A DNA stretch of 64,000 bases, taken from contig VXAY01005881.1 of the NCBI GenBank assembly GCA_013399855.1, positions 1,088,327 to 1,152,326 of the forward strand. The letters are read 5' to 3'. Under the pieces are notes generated by a model. That model saw nothing but the letters and a program-made list of their open reading frames with translations. It searched no databases and was not told the DNA's origin. The stretch comes from Oxyruncus cristatus. Taxonomy: Eukaryota > Chordata > Aves > Passeriformes > Cotingidae. The position numbers and the translations under genes were made by a program. Below, in pieces: positions 1 to 12,458 of the stretch (its first letter is position 1; every line of letters begins with the position of its first letter).

Positions 1-1652
<1,652 letters not shown>

Positions 1653-3037
1653 GTAAGTCTCGGCTTCTAACCCTTATCAGAATGTTACTTTAAATAGATA
1701 TTGCTTCAAAGTAACTGTTTCATCTCCTGTATTTGGTGTGCCATCAGCGTCCATCACAGCTTCTCCTCCCCGTGTTGGAAAAGGGGTTGTTCATAAAGTC
1801 ATATATTCTCACATAACTCCTGGGAGTTATGAGGGAGTGTCTGCCGCTATCTCTCATAAACATTATCAAAATACTGAGAACCTCATAGCACTCTTCTAGG
1901 CACCCAGAGTGTTGTGGTTTAGACCAAAATATTAAAAGAAGTGTTAATGGTGTTACAAGAAACAAACAGATTTTAACATTTTAGTATTAAATTTGCTTTT
2001 AGCTGTTAAATGCATATTTGACTGTCCATTGCATGAGTAGTCTTGGGTCATCCCGACTTGCACGTGTGAGATTTTTTTTCCATTTGAGAATGAAAAGCTC
2101 ACATGAAGGGTGTCAGGGTAGAAATGATTGTGCAGTGTATTTGCAGGCCTCAGAGCCCAAGCACTGTGCAGAAGCACAGGCAATTCAAATTACTAGTAGT
2201 TCTTAACTGCAGGATTATTAGTTGGACTCTTTAGTAGGATATATGTAAGCAGCCTTCTGAGAAGACTTCTGCCACTGGCTGAATCACAGAATCATTAGGG
2301 TTGGAAGGGACCTCTGGAGATCACCCAGTCCAGCCCCTCTGCCAAGGCAGGGTCACCCGGAGCAGGTGACAGAGGAACACGTCCAGGTGGCTTTGGAATG
2401 TCTCCAGAGAGGAAGACTCCACGACCTCCCTAGGCAGTCTGTTCTGGGGCTCTGCCGCCCTCAATGTGAAGAAGTTCTTCCTCACGCTGAGGTGGAACTT
2501 CTTGTGTTTTACTTTATGGCCGTTGCTCCTCATCCTGTCACTGGGCACCACTGAAAAGGGTCTGGCACCATCCTGACACCCACCTTTGGGATACTTGTGT
2601 GCCTAAACAGGCACAGCTCCCGCAGTCTCTCCTCCTAAGAGAGGTGCTCCAGACCCCTGATCCTCTTTGTGGCCTCTGCTGGGCCCTTTCCAGGAGCTCC
2701 TTGTCTTTCTTGTACTGAGGAGCCCAGAACTGGACAGAGCACTCCAGATGTGACCTTACTAGGGCCAAGTAGAGGATCACCTCTCTCAACCTGCTGGCCA
2801 CAGAATTCCCATGGTAGAATAATAGTTATTATATCAATATATAATAATCATCATCATCATCCCAGAATAATTGTTACTTCTCTAAGATAACTGTAATATA
2901 CATTGTTAAAAAAAAATAGGTCCTAGAAACTTTTGACACTGATTTATGCTTATTTTTTTCTTGCGTGTGTCTGCAATGAAAGCTGCTTTAATCACAGATA
3001 ATTACGTGATGCTCTGCTCGTCGCTGTGCTGTGTCAG
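1653..3037 (+). other. XRCC3: XRCC3 intron 1
   Basis: This intron runs between the inferred non-coding exon and the ATG exon. It holds a CR1 LINE 3' end in antisense orientation (2281-2803), followed by a short AT-rich/ATC-repeat patch at 2818-2862. The rest is unremarkable AT-rich sequence. Confidence 0.5.
2281..2803 (-). mobile_element. CR1 LINE 3' end (5'-truncated copy)
   Basis: Read on the plus strand, the element opens with ATCACAGAATCATTAGGG and a GGTTGGAAGGGACCT motif, the reverse complement of the conserved CR1 3' UTR. On the minus strand, fragments of the C-terminal end of the CR1 ORF2 protein can be read: about 2801-2640 ([18 protein letters not shown]) and, in another frame, 2551-2330 (GHKVKHKKFHL, RKNFFTLR, NRLPREVVES). 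The frame changes between them, so the copy is dead. It is 5'-truncated, as most CR1 copies are, and sits antisense in XRCC3 intron 1. CR1 elements are the main retroposons of birds and support the avian origin. Confidence 0.93.
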
Positions 3038-3040
3038 GAA

Positions 3041-3095
3041 ATGGATTGGGACCAGTTTGACTTGAACCCTAGAACAGTTGCTGCCCTGAAGAAAG
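3041..3095 (+). CDS. XRCC3: XRCC3 coding exon 2 (start codon)
   Basis: The exon begins at 3038 after the acceptor GTGTCAG; the ATG follows three bases later. It codes for [18 protein letters not shown] and ends in phase 1 before GTAACT. The DLNPR motif matches the mammalian N-terminus. Confidence 0.94.
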
Positions 3096-6000
3096 GTAAC
3101 TTACTTTGCCAAAGTCTCACTAACAGATCTGCCACTACAGTGTCTTCCTTTGTCTGTCTGTCTGTCTGTGGGTGTAAGCCTGTAGATGGACATTAACACT
3201 TCAGAACTATAATTAAGTATTTAATGAGCCAATTTTTGAGTAATTAGAAGTAAAGCCTTTTGCCCATGCTCCAGTAATCATTTTCCAAACAATTTTGTAG
3301 CATGTGTTGATACATTCCAGGTGAGTGTTGCCTGCAGTGTAGATAAACTTTAAGCAAATGAGTGGTAGAAATTGGGAAAACTTTTCCGTGTTCAGACTGT
3401 AATCCAGCCAGAAGTATTTATAAAAATTCTTCTGATTTCAGCTGACATAAAATCAGTAAAAGAGATTTTAAACCTTTCTGGAGCAGACTTGCAAAGACTG
3501 ATGAAGCTCTCCAGTGCAGACATACAGTGCCTGCTGAAAACAGTCTCTCGCACCCTGAGGAGGAACAGCGTGGTCACAGGTAATGGAGTCAATACAAAAA
3601 AGATGTTTTATTTAAAACTGTCACTGGGAGAAAACACGGTTCTGGCTCCTCACTGACATGGCAATGTGGTTTAAAAATGAAAGTGCAAGTGTTTTTATTA
3701 CGCTGTAGTGAATTATTTAATTATCCTAAGGACAGCTCCCTGGAGACCTGGGAGTAGACAGAAATGGATGGGTTTCGTTCTTCAGGATCAAACCTGCTTG
3801 AAACAGGACAAAATGATTCTCCAGTCTGAAAAACTTAATTAGAGGAACAAGATATTTCCTTTTTCTTTCAAGTGCTCTCTCTCGTTCGCCATTTTCCTTT
3901 TGGACTAAGAGTAGTAGCAAAACTTATGTATTAAAAGCTGCATAAACTGATTTGGTAAAAACACCTCATTCCAAATCAAGCAGGACATAATAGTTCCTCC
4001 TGTGCAAATGCTTCATGACAGCTCTGTATTTAAGATTTATTTTCCTGCGATTGCATATGTCTTTAGGCCTTGGCCAGGTGCCTGCTGTGCTGTTTTATAC
4101 TCTGCTATAGCTTTCCATTTCCATAATTGCCAGGCTTGAACCTTGCTGCCAGTGTTTTCCCAGAGTGTGTAGCTTTCCATAGAGACACCTTGGAGGCAGA
4201 GAAAGGGAAAAAAGCTTGAGAGGAGGAAAAGGGCTCAGTGTAAATTATGAGTTTTTGAACAGACATTCAGTAGTTGCTTTGTGGGGAAAGGAAACTGGAA
4301 AAGACCATCCTGAGTTAGGAAAATTCTCCATCAACAAAGAAAGCATCCCTTGTAGATATAAACCTTGTAGACAAGCCTCTATTTTGTATTATTTGTCTGT
4401 TAGAAAGAAAATAAATGAAACTCTTTTTTTTTTTTCTTTCATTCTCTTTCTTTTTTAAATCATTAAAAAAAAATCCCAAACACTGCAGCACTTCAGCTCT
4501 ACCAAGATAAAGATCATCTCACCTCCCAAAGCCAGAAGCTGAGCCTGGGATGTTCAGTGCTGGATAACTTGTTAAAGGGTGGCATTCCTTTAGTGGGAAT
4601 CACAGAGCTTGCTGGGGAAAGTTCTGCTGGGAAGACTCAGATTAGCTTACAGCTATGCCTGTGTGTGCAGTATCCTTACAAATATGGTGGATTAGAATCT
4701 GGTAAGTGCTGAAATGTAAATACTGATTAATTTGCCATTTGGAGGAATATACTGTCTTTAAGAACATCGTTGAAGTAGAAGCACATGTTCAGTCCATGTC
4801 TAACCTCAGTAACAAGTTGGTTAGTGAGTAATGCACCTTTACAGAGAGTAGAGCATTCTGTGCCCATGTCCTGCAGCACAGGATAGTTTAATTCAAAATT
4901 ACTGTTGGCTGTTGCTTGCCTGCTTGCCACTCTGGGTTCAACTAAACACAGTCAAACGATGTAAGAAAAATATTGCTGTTATGAGTACCCGCTGACTCCT
5001 CAGGTAACAACCTCAGCAGAACAGCTGCACAAGTAATTTTCCACAAACATCTTGGGCATGTGGTATGTATTGCCTAGTTGGGGTTTTGAAATTTCAAATA
5101 ATATTTTGTTTGATAAACAATAACAATAGTGATTTACAGAGTAAAATTGATGGAAATGGAATTGAAGGAAGGCAACATTGTTTTGTAGCTGTGATTTTCC
5201 TGGATTTGCTGAAGTGATGTCTTTGAGCAGAAATCTAAATATACAGTTTTATTCTTTGAGTATATTTTTTCCTCTTCTATCACACTGATCTAACTCCTTT
5301 TTTTTTTTTTTTTGACTATTCTGTGATGCTGTAGAAAGGGAGGAAACTTGTGTTACTTCTGAGAGTTTGGTGTCCTGGTAGTTTGCCTTAGGTGTGTTTT
5401 CTCTGTGGCTTTCTCTGTGCCTTCCATGCAGCACTGGCTTTGTTTGGCAGCTCAATGGTTTGCTGTGGGAAAACTTAAATCCACCCATGTGGAAAAATCA
5501 TGGAATGTAGAAATTAAGATCTTGCTAAAAGAGCCATAATTAGCCCGTGGCTTACATTACTCTAAGTTACGTCATTTATCAGAGCAGAAGCAAGTACATT
5601 CTGTTTGATACCTTTGTGTGGTGCTGCTGCCTGCTGCAAATAGGGTGCAAACACATTTTTATTCCTGCTCCAGCCCTTCTCCCTGTTTATGTTGAAATAA
5701 AGGAACAAATCAGAACGAGGTACAGAAGAAGGTGCCCAACATCCTAATGGCAGTCTGGTCTCTCGTACCAGACTACAGTCTTGCTTGGAGGGCTGCAGGA
5801 TGGCAAGTCTTTTCATTATTTGTGTTTGAAGGTGATCCTGGTTTTTATGCCCCAGGCACTCGGTGCTGTTACATTTGCTTTGTCGTGTCTGCGTTCCCCA
5901 TCTGCCTGCTCCCGAGTGTTTCCTGGAAGGTAGGATGGAATGGAGAATCAGAACGTTTTGGAGGGCTCAGAGGACAGAACTTGAAGGTATAGGAGGTGGA

Positions 6001-9000
6001 AATACCCTGTTGCTGAAGTTGGAGAGCTAAGGAAGAGGTGGAATCCTAATTCTAGTCTTCTTTATTCACAGTGGGGTATCTCGCCATCTGTTAGGCTGCA
6101 TGCAGTCATAGCAGCAGATGCTGTTTGCAAAAACTTGATGTCTTTGCAGTCTGTAAATAAGGGTTGTGTTGAGTCTCTGATGGGAAATATGAAAATTAAA
6201 GCATATTAAATATGAGGAGTTGTATCCTCTAGGAAACTTGAGGAGAATAGCACTGCTTAGAAACTCTCACAGAGCTCTAGCACTACCAGTAGAAGATTGA
6301 TCTCAGTGCTAGTGGCTTGTATTTTTTTACTGCTTAGAAACTTCCCTTTAAACAGTATGAATTTATTCTGCATTTACTTCATTTGACTTAGTGCTATTCT
6401 TTATAATTCTCAATGCTAGGAGGTTGGCAGCAAAGAAATCCTGAAAGTAAACAAAGGCATCCTTTGCCTCCAGGATATCTTTCTGCCATTCCAGAAATGT
6501 CGGTTGTGTTCAGTTGCATATTGGCTGAATTTATTTTATATGCCCATATTCATAACTAGTATGTGAATATAATGGGACAAATTAACATTCATATTGGAAT
6601 TCTGAATTAGAAAACAGTGTTTGCTTCTGATTCTTGCTAACAGGCTGACTTGTTGCATGAAAGATTATTTTCATAGGAATCAAAACTTGTCCTTTTTGAG
6701 GGATAGGGTTTTTTAGTGGTTTTTATTTTTGTTTGATTGATTTTTGGGGGGTGCTTTTTGTCAACAAACCAGCATAGCACCTATGTTGGACTGAATAACA
6801 GATTTGATGAAATAGCTGATACGTGTTTGGTTTTTGTGGAGGAAAGATGTTTAGGTGGTCACTGACTGACTCCTTAAAGAGTCTCTCTCAAAAGTGATAA
6901 CTACCCTCACACTTAACTTGAAGCTTCCTAATAACCTGCAAATAGCACCACGCCACGCTACAGGCTTTTCTGTTTGTGTTGTACAACTCTCCTCTTTTTA
7001 TCTGGGTCAGTGACAACTCACTTATTTTTAAAGACACATGGCTGTTAAGTGCTTTTGCCTCATAATTAGGCATTGGTCTTCAATATTGAATTTAGTAATT
7101 TACCAGTATCTTGTAGCTCTACAAAACTAAACTGAGGTAGGAAATACTCTATGAAGCAGAACTGTTCTTAAGGAAGAATTAATTAATTTATTTTTTTTAC
7201 AAATGTTTAGCTAAAAAAAAAATTACCTGAATAGTTGTGTTCACTTGAACTTTAAAATCCCTTTGCCATTTCACATGTGAAGGGTGTTCACATGTGAATT
7301 TACTGTGGGTTTGGGGAAAGTTTTAGTCCTAAAATAAGTTGGGCTTAGACTCATCTTTATCTCATATAGAAAATTCTCAGGATTCAATACCCTGTCTTAT
7401 ACAAGTGTCCATCAGCAACATCTTTTTATTGATATAATAACCATTAATTTTTACTTGATCTAGTCCTGAGATCTTTCTGTTTCCACTGCTGGATATAGTT
7501 TCATATTTTTTCCAGTGGACTGTGTAGAGGGTCTGGAAATGGGACTCTGCACTTCCTGGAGAGCCAGTGTAGGGATGCTCCGTTGGGGTGGAAATGTTCA
7601 GGATGTCTCATATTGCCAAACACATCATCTGCCAGGCCAGGTTAGCAGCTTCAGCCACTTGTGACTGGGCTTAATCCTTGGATGTAGCCCTCTAAGTCTT
7701 AGCTGTTAACTCTGATTAGTTCTGCACTAACAGTGACAGTTTTTTGTAAGGAAAATACTGCATGTATTTTTGTTTTTTTTTCCCAACATCTTTGATATGG
7801 TTAATTTTCTCTGCATTAATTGTTAACTAGAAACCACAGTGAAAATATTTAGACATCACTCACAGTAATGTGATTGAAATATAATGTTTTTTTTAATCTC
7901 ATTACAATTTTCAGGAAGAGTAAGTTGGAATGAGGTTGGATGAGTGGTCCTCTTTAAACTGGCTTAGAAATTGTGGCAATCCATGTGCGGGTTTAAAACT
8001 TAGAATCTGGAAAACAGTGAGTGAAATGAATCAAAATACTGGTTGTCCTGGGTTTGGCTGGGATAGTTAATTTTCTTCATGGTCTGGTGCTGTGTTTTGG
8101 ATTTCTGACTGAAACAGGCAGACACACAGTGTCACCCTTATTTGTAGGCTGGATAATTATGATACTTCTGATCACCCAGGATAGGTGGTTGGGAATTCCA
8201 CAGCTGTGTACAAGGAGCGTCACCCAGTGGAGAGGACGAAATCCAGTTGCATCAGCAGGCACCAAAAAAAAAAAAATGACCTGGCAAACCCAGAAAAGTC
8301 ACAGGATTGAGGTTTTTGTTCATTATGATTCAATATGGTTGCAAAAAAAGTAACATGAATTTCCGGGTGCAGATGTGTAGCTTTTGGGTGCAGAATGTCT
8401 TATTTTTGTGCCATTAAGAAAAACTGTGTAAGAGCCCTGTTGTAATCCCAGGTGGTTTCCTTGGCTGCAGGAGCTGTCTACATTTGCACAGAAGATGCAT
8501 TCCCAAGTAAACGTTTGCAGCAACTCATAGGCCAACAACACAAGCTGCGTGCAGATGTTCCAGCTGAAATCATACAGAAGATCAAGTTTGGAAACAGTAT
8601 TTTTGTTGAGCATGCAGCAGACCTAGTAAGTAGTAGCACAAAATAAGAATGCGTAATTATTACACTGTAATCCAATAACCACGGGGGGGGGGTATATAGG
8701 AGACCTTTCAAAAGGCTGAGAGTAAACTAAGATCTGTAATGAATAAATACTACTTAATCTGCAATTTGCTGTTAAAGAACTACTAGAGTTTGACTATATT
8801 GAAAGATAAGTATTGATATTTTTTTAGAATGAGTCATTCTTGTAAGTCATTATGTTTATTGAAATGTAGTAGACTTACTGCTACTAGTTCTAGTGCAGCT
8901 CCTGGGGAGACCTTCACTGAGTTTGGAGACAGGATATGTGTGTCTAAGCAAAAGGTGGTGTGTATAGTGACTATCCTGCAGTATAACACTGAACTGCAGA

Positions 9001-12000
9001 TGGGAGGAGGAAAGGGCACAAAAAGGAATGTCTGTAATGGGTAACGGCAAAGAATCACCACAGCAGTGCAGCTCTCTTGCCTCTCTACCTGTAAGGTGTC
9101 AGAGTAGAACTGGAGGGGGAAATACATAAACCTCAATACTGTATTCTTGCCTTAATTAAAAAAAAAAATAAATTTTTGTGCCTTTTCTCAAGTAGCCATG
9201 AGTATGCTCTTTATTCATAGAATGTTAGAAGTTCTGTTTTCTCTAAGGCCTGAAAGTAGCAGTTGTTGAATCATTCTGGTTGTTGGGCTTTTTAATTGTA
9301 GTTTGCAGGTGTAAGATCATCTTGCTTGAGACTTATTCACTGTGCAGTCCAGGCAGCAGCTAAGCCAGCTTTTCCATGTCCCTTTCATTAGAAAGATTAC
9401 TTAAAGTTCTGATGGTAGTTTCTGGAAGCTACAGAGTAGCTGTAAAAAGGAGAGAATTGTCCTTTAGTAGTATGTAAATCTGTCTAAAATACCTTTAAAA
9501 GTAAAACACTACACTCACTGGTAAATCCAGCACGGCAGATGATTACAATTCATGGTTGCTGTGTGTAGATGCAGTTTGTGTGCTTAGGATTGTAGTACTG
9601 CACCCCTGAGATTTTGAAATATCAGTAAAGAATTAAAAAGTCAGCGTTGCAGGTAACTGTAGGGTACAGTTTGGTCTTCTTACCTTTTCTTAAGTGAAGC
9701 AACAGGATGTTTGCAAAAAAATTGTCACTACTGAGGCTTAAAGATCCACAAGTTCCCTCCACGATTAGGAATTCGTTCGGCTCGTGTTGCCGTGACGGTA
9801 TCTGTAGTTACTGTGTTGATGTGACAGGTGGAGTTCTCTGCCCTGTCTGTGTGTGTGGCAGGACACCTTCCACAAGTGCATCACGACGAGGCTTTCCCTG
9901 CTGCTGGCGAGGGGGATGGTGAGGCTGGTGGTCATCGACTCCATCGCTGCCTTGTTCCGCTGCGAGTTCGGGGCTTCGGAGTCTGTCACGAAGGCTCGGT
10001 ATTTGCAGACCTTTGGAGCACAGCTGCACAGTTTAAGCGCAAGATTCAGGACTCCAATAATGTGCATTAATCAGGTATGGCATCAAAATTGCTGCTTATT
10101 CTGTAGGGGCCATTTAATTAATGGCTGGAGGGTGATGGTGCACTCCCTGTGTGCAGATTTGATGGTGGTGTATTTACCACTGTCAGCTGAGTATTAATGA
10201 CTGTTGGAAACTGAAGCTTCCTCAAACTGATGTACTTTAAACTAGTAAATTTTCTGTTCAAAATTTAGGAACATCATCTAAGCTTTTGTAGACTCCTAAC
10301 ATTCTCAAAAGTTGCCCACTAAAGCTAACAAAAATAGGTATGTGTAGCAACTGCACAAAAGATCAAAACAAAGTAACAGAGTTCTTTCTTAACACTGGCT
10401 CCAAATGCCATTGCCAGCAGGATTGCTCTGGAAACTCTGCAGGCACAGTTATACTCCAGGAGACAGTGAAACACCAGGGACTTTGCTGCGTTTCTGTGGA
10501 GCTCAGCATTTTTGTGTAACTGCTGAGATTACTAAAGCACGAGAATGCACGTGCTGACATGAGCTGAACAAAGAAAGGCCACAATGATACTGGTCAAAAA
10601 GAATATTATTTTCAGAAAACAGGGCAAGACTTAGTTCACTCACAAAATTGAAGGAGCATATGAATGCTGGAGCTGAAGCACTCACAATTGAAATATGGCC
10701 TGAGAAAGGGGTAAGTAGATGTGCAGGCAGGTCACTGATGGGGAAAATTCAAAGGACATGAAATCACTGAGAACAGGACACTTTTTGGAGATTTGGGCTT
10801 CAGTACTTTTTATCTCCAGCTACAGCATTGGAACAGTTTTGTGAGTGTGTGGGGGGGTGTGTTTTCTTTTTTTTTTTTCTAAACAAATGAAGCATCTAGA
10901 AGTAGTTCAATTCACATAGGCTGTAGCAGTATAAACTCAGCTTGTAATTCACAGCTCCCTTTTAGTTTGCCGTAAAAGAATAAGGGGTTTCTAACTTGGC
11001 TTCATGTATGATCCGATAACTTGGATTTTCTTCTCTTTGTTCCCTTCCCTGCCCTCCTGCTCACTAAACACAAACACACAAGCACAGGTCATCTGCAAAT
11101 GTTGTTTTTCTGCTTTAGGTGACAGATGCAGTGAGCGAGTTGGAAGCTGCTCAGTGCAGTTGTAGGTGAGTCATCCCCAGCAGTGTAACAATGTCAAAGA
11201 CAGCGGCATTTAAACACTGTACTTATTGTCACTCCAGTATAAACTACAAGAGCGTGTGAAGGGCAGTAGGGCATTTACCCAGCAGTGCTGTATTTGCTGG
11301 AGGTGAGCACTAACTCACGTGCTGTAAAGGGGGAGAAGCTGTCAGCTACGCTTAGGTCATACCTCCTAATCAGCAAGTTAGCAGGACGACTTCCCTGGAA
11401 TTAATGGTTGGTGTCCTTGCTTACACAGGAGTGTTTTTGCATTTCATCTTGTCTCTGATACAACTGAGTGTGTGTTCTGTCTGCTTAAAAAACACAGCAA
11501 CCAAACCTTAGCAGTTGGCTTTCTTAGTGGGTTCAGAAAAAAAACCAAAATAGTATCTTTTGACACCAAGATATTAACAGGATTCAAAGGTACATATTTG
11601 TTGGTTGAATCCTGACCTTAACCTTGATTTACTACATAAGCTGGGTGCTACATAAATGGCTGTTTGTGAGGAGTCCTCTATGACCACCAGATTCAGAAAC
11701 TGACACAGAACAAGGATAAGATGGAATTACTATTTTTTTTCCCCTTGTTATCTTGTAATTCTTTTACTGGAGAAATTGCACTTTCTCCAGGAAAAAAGGA
11801 AAATTGTTTTAAACTTTGTTTTGAAATTAGTATGTGTGCAGTGTTATATTTACCCAGCAGTTCTAAATATACCCTCAATTGGAATCCAGGGCCAGCAGTT
11901 ACAGACTTCAAACACTTACAGTTCAATAATTTTTCTCTAGTGGTTTTCCTCTCTCAAGAGGGGGCCCATCCAGAGGCAGGTATTCCCCGTGGCTGTAGGT

Positions 12001-12458
12001 GGAAGGATAACAGTTGTTCTGTATAGAAGCCCTTCTCTTCCAGCTGTTACCTTGCCACAGAGAGAACCTAACATGTAGTTTTGTGAGAGCACCTTGTCAC
12101 CTCTGTCTGTGGTTTTCAGTGAACAATGTTAAACAGAGAAACGGTAGATCATTTCTTCCAGTGCAGTTTTGTTACAACAGAAGATATTTCATATGAAATT
12201 GGTGTGTGCAGAAATGTGTAATACTGTCTTTACAGGGTAGTGGGTAACAGAGTTGCTCCAGCACTGGGAATAACCTGGGCAAATCAGCTGCTGATGAGAC
12301 TGATGGCCAGCCGGATATCCCTGCCTGGACAAGCATCTGGAGTGGCATCACACTGCACTGGAAGTGTGAGGACTTTAAGGGTAGTTTTTGCTCCTCACCT
12401 CCCTCCATCCTCTTGCTACTATACAGTACAGTTGGAAGGTGTAAAAGGGATAAAATAA
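3041..12458 (+). CDS. XRCC3: XRCC3, RAD51-paralogue DNA repair protein (7 coding exons)
   Basis: Joining 3041-3095, 3442-3579, 4489-4701, 8471-8625, 9862-10074, 11119-11165 and 12236-12458 gives an uninterrupted 347-codon frame; human XRCC3 has 346. XRCC3 pairs with RAD51C (CX3 complex) and acts in homologous recombination and replication-fork protection in the nucleus and mitochondria. Visible elements are an N-terminal helix-hairpin region (residues 1-65), the Walker A motif GESSAGKT at 107-114 with Lys113 and Thr114, the YICTEDAFP block after it, the Walker B LVVID at 209-213, the CINQ segment ending at 258, the [10 protein letters not shown] block near 283-292 and the C-terminal APHLPPSSC. 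All junctions are GT-AG with matching phases. The ATG has G at -3 and G at +4. The gene is complete. It faces KLC1 tail to tail and shares its promoter with ZFYVE21. Confidence 0.96.
3151..3169. repeat. (TGTC)n microsatellite
   Basis: Four uninterrupted TGTC units plus a partial fifth lie in XRCC3 intron 2, about 55 bp after the donor at 3096. Confidence 0.9.
3442..3579 (+). CDS. XRCC3: XRCC3 coding exon 3
   Basis: 138 bp, phase 1 in and phase 1 out. It codes for the rest of the N-terminal helical domain, including [18 protein letters not shown], which is similar to the human KSVKEVLHFSGPDLKRL. Acceptor TTTCAG at 3440-3441, donor GTAATG at 3580. Confidence 0.95.
4489..4701 (+). CDS. XRCC3: XRCC3 coding exon 4 (Walker A)
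   Basis: 213 bp, phase 1 in and out. It contains the P-loop GESSAGKT (residues 107-114), preceded by the GGIP and GITELAG segments typical of RAD51 paralogues. Its acceptor CTGCAG is unusual in that the long pyrimidine tract ends about 30 nt upstream with an A-rich spacer between. Donor GTAAGT at 4702. Confidence 0.96.
7270..7298. repeat. Two copies of palindrome TTCACATGTGAA
   Basis: The perfect 12-bp palindrome occurs at 7270-7281 and again at 7287-7298, with a 5-bp spacer (GGGTG). Each contains overlapping E-box cores (CACATG/CATGTG). This could be a paired basic helix-loop-helix binding site or simply a local duplication; function is unproven. Confidence 0.8.
8044..8275. mobile_element. 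Degraded LTR-like retroelement fragment
   Basis: The segment opens with TGTCCTGGGTTTGGCTGGG followed by ATAGTTAATTTTCTTCAT and GTGCTGTGTTTTGGATTT, which resembles an avian endogenous-retrovirus LTR family as I remember it from songbird genomes. It is short, and its right end is a 13-base A run (8263-8275), which is odd for an LTR. No retroviral coding sequence is seen. The call rests on recollection and needs a repeat-library search. Confidence 0.42.
8471..8625 (+). CDS. XRCC3: XRCC3 coding exon 5
   Basis: 155 bp, phase 1 in and phase 0 out. It codes for [20 protein letters not shown] and then [20 protein letters not shown], closely matching mammalian XRCC3. Acceptor GGCTGCAG, donor GTAAGT at 8626. 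Confidence 0.95.
9862..10074 (+). CDS. XRCC3: XRCC3 coding exon 6 (Walker B)
   Basis: 213 bp, 71 whole codons. It contains [19 protein letters not shown] with the Walker B aspartate at residue 213, and ends with MCINQ. Residue 241, the site of the human Thr241Met polymorphism, is Gln here. Acceptor GTGGCAG, donor GTATGG at 10075. Confidence 0.96.
11119..11165 (+). CDS. XRCC3: XRCC3 coding exon 7 (47 bp)
   Basis: A very short exon of 15 codons plus two bases, coding for [15 protein letters not shown] and part of an Arg codon. It aligns with the human VTEAMEEQGA region, the least conserved part of the ATPase core. Acceptor TGCTTTAG, donor GTGAGT at 11166. Its phases join cleanly to the flanking exons. 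Confidence 0.9.
12236..12458 (+). CDS. XRCC3: XRCC3 coding exon 8 (C-terminus and stop)
   Basis: 223 bp ending in TAA at 12456-12458. It codes for [20 protein letters not shown], a variable stretch, then [17 protein letters not shown] and a short tail ending EGVKGIK. The human protein has the same blocks and a few more residues. Acceptor TTTACAG. Confidence 0.96.

Larger units (their letters stand above)
4702..8470 (+). other. XRCC3: XRCC3 intron 4
   Basis: This 3.8-kb intron is mostly AT-rich sequence without exons. It contains a tandem pair of the palindrome TTCACATGTGAA (7270-7298) and an LTR-like degraded fragment (8044-8275). Short open frames here show no codon or similarity signal. 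Confidence 0.85.
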
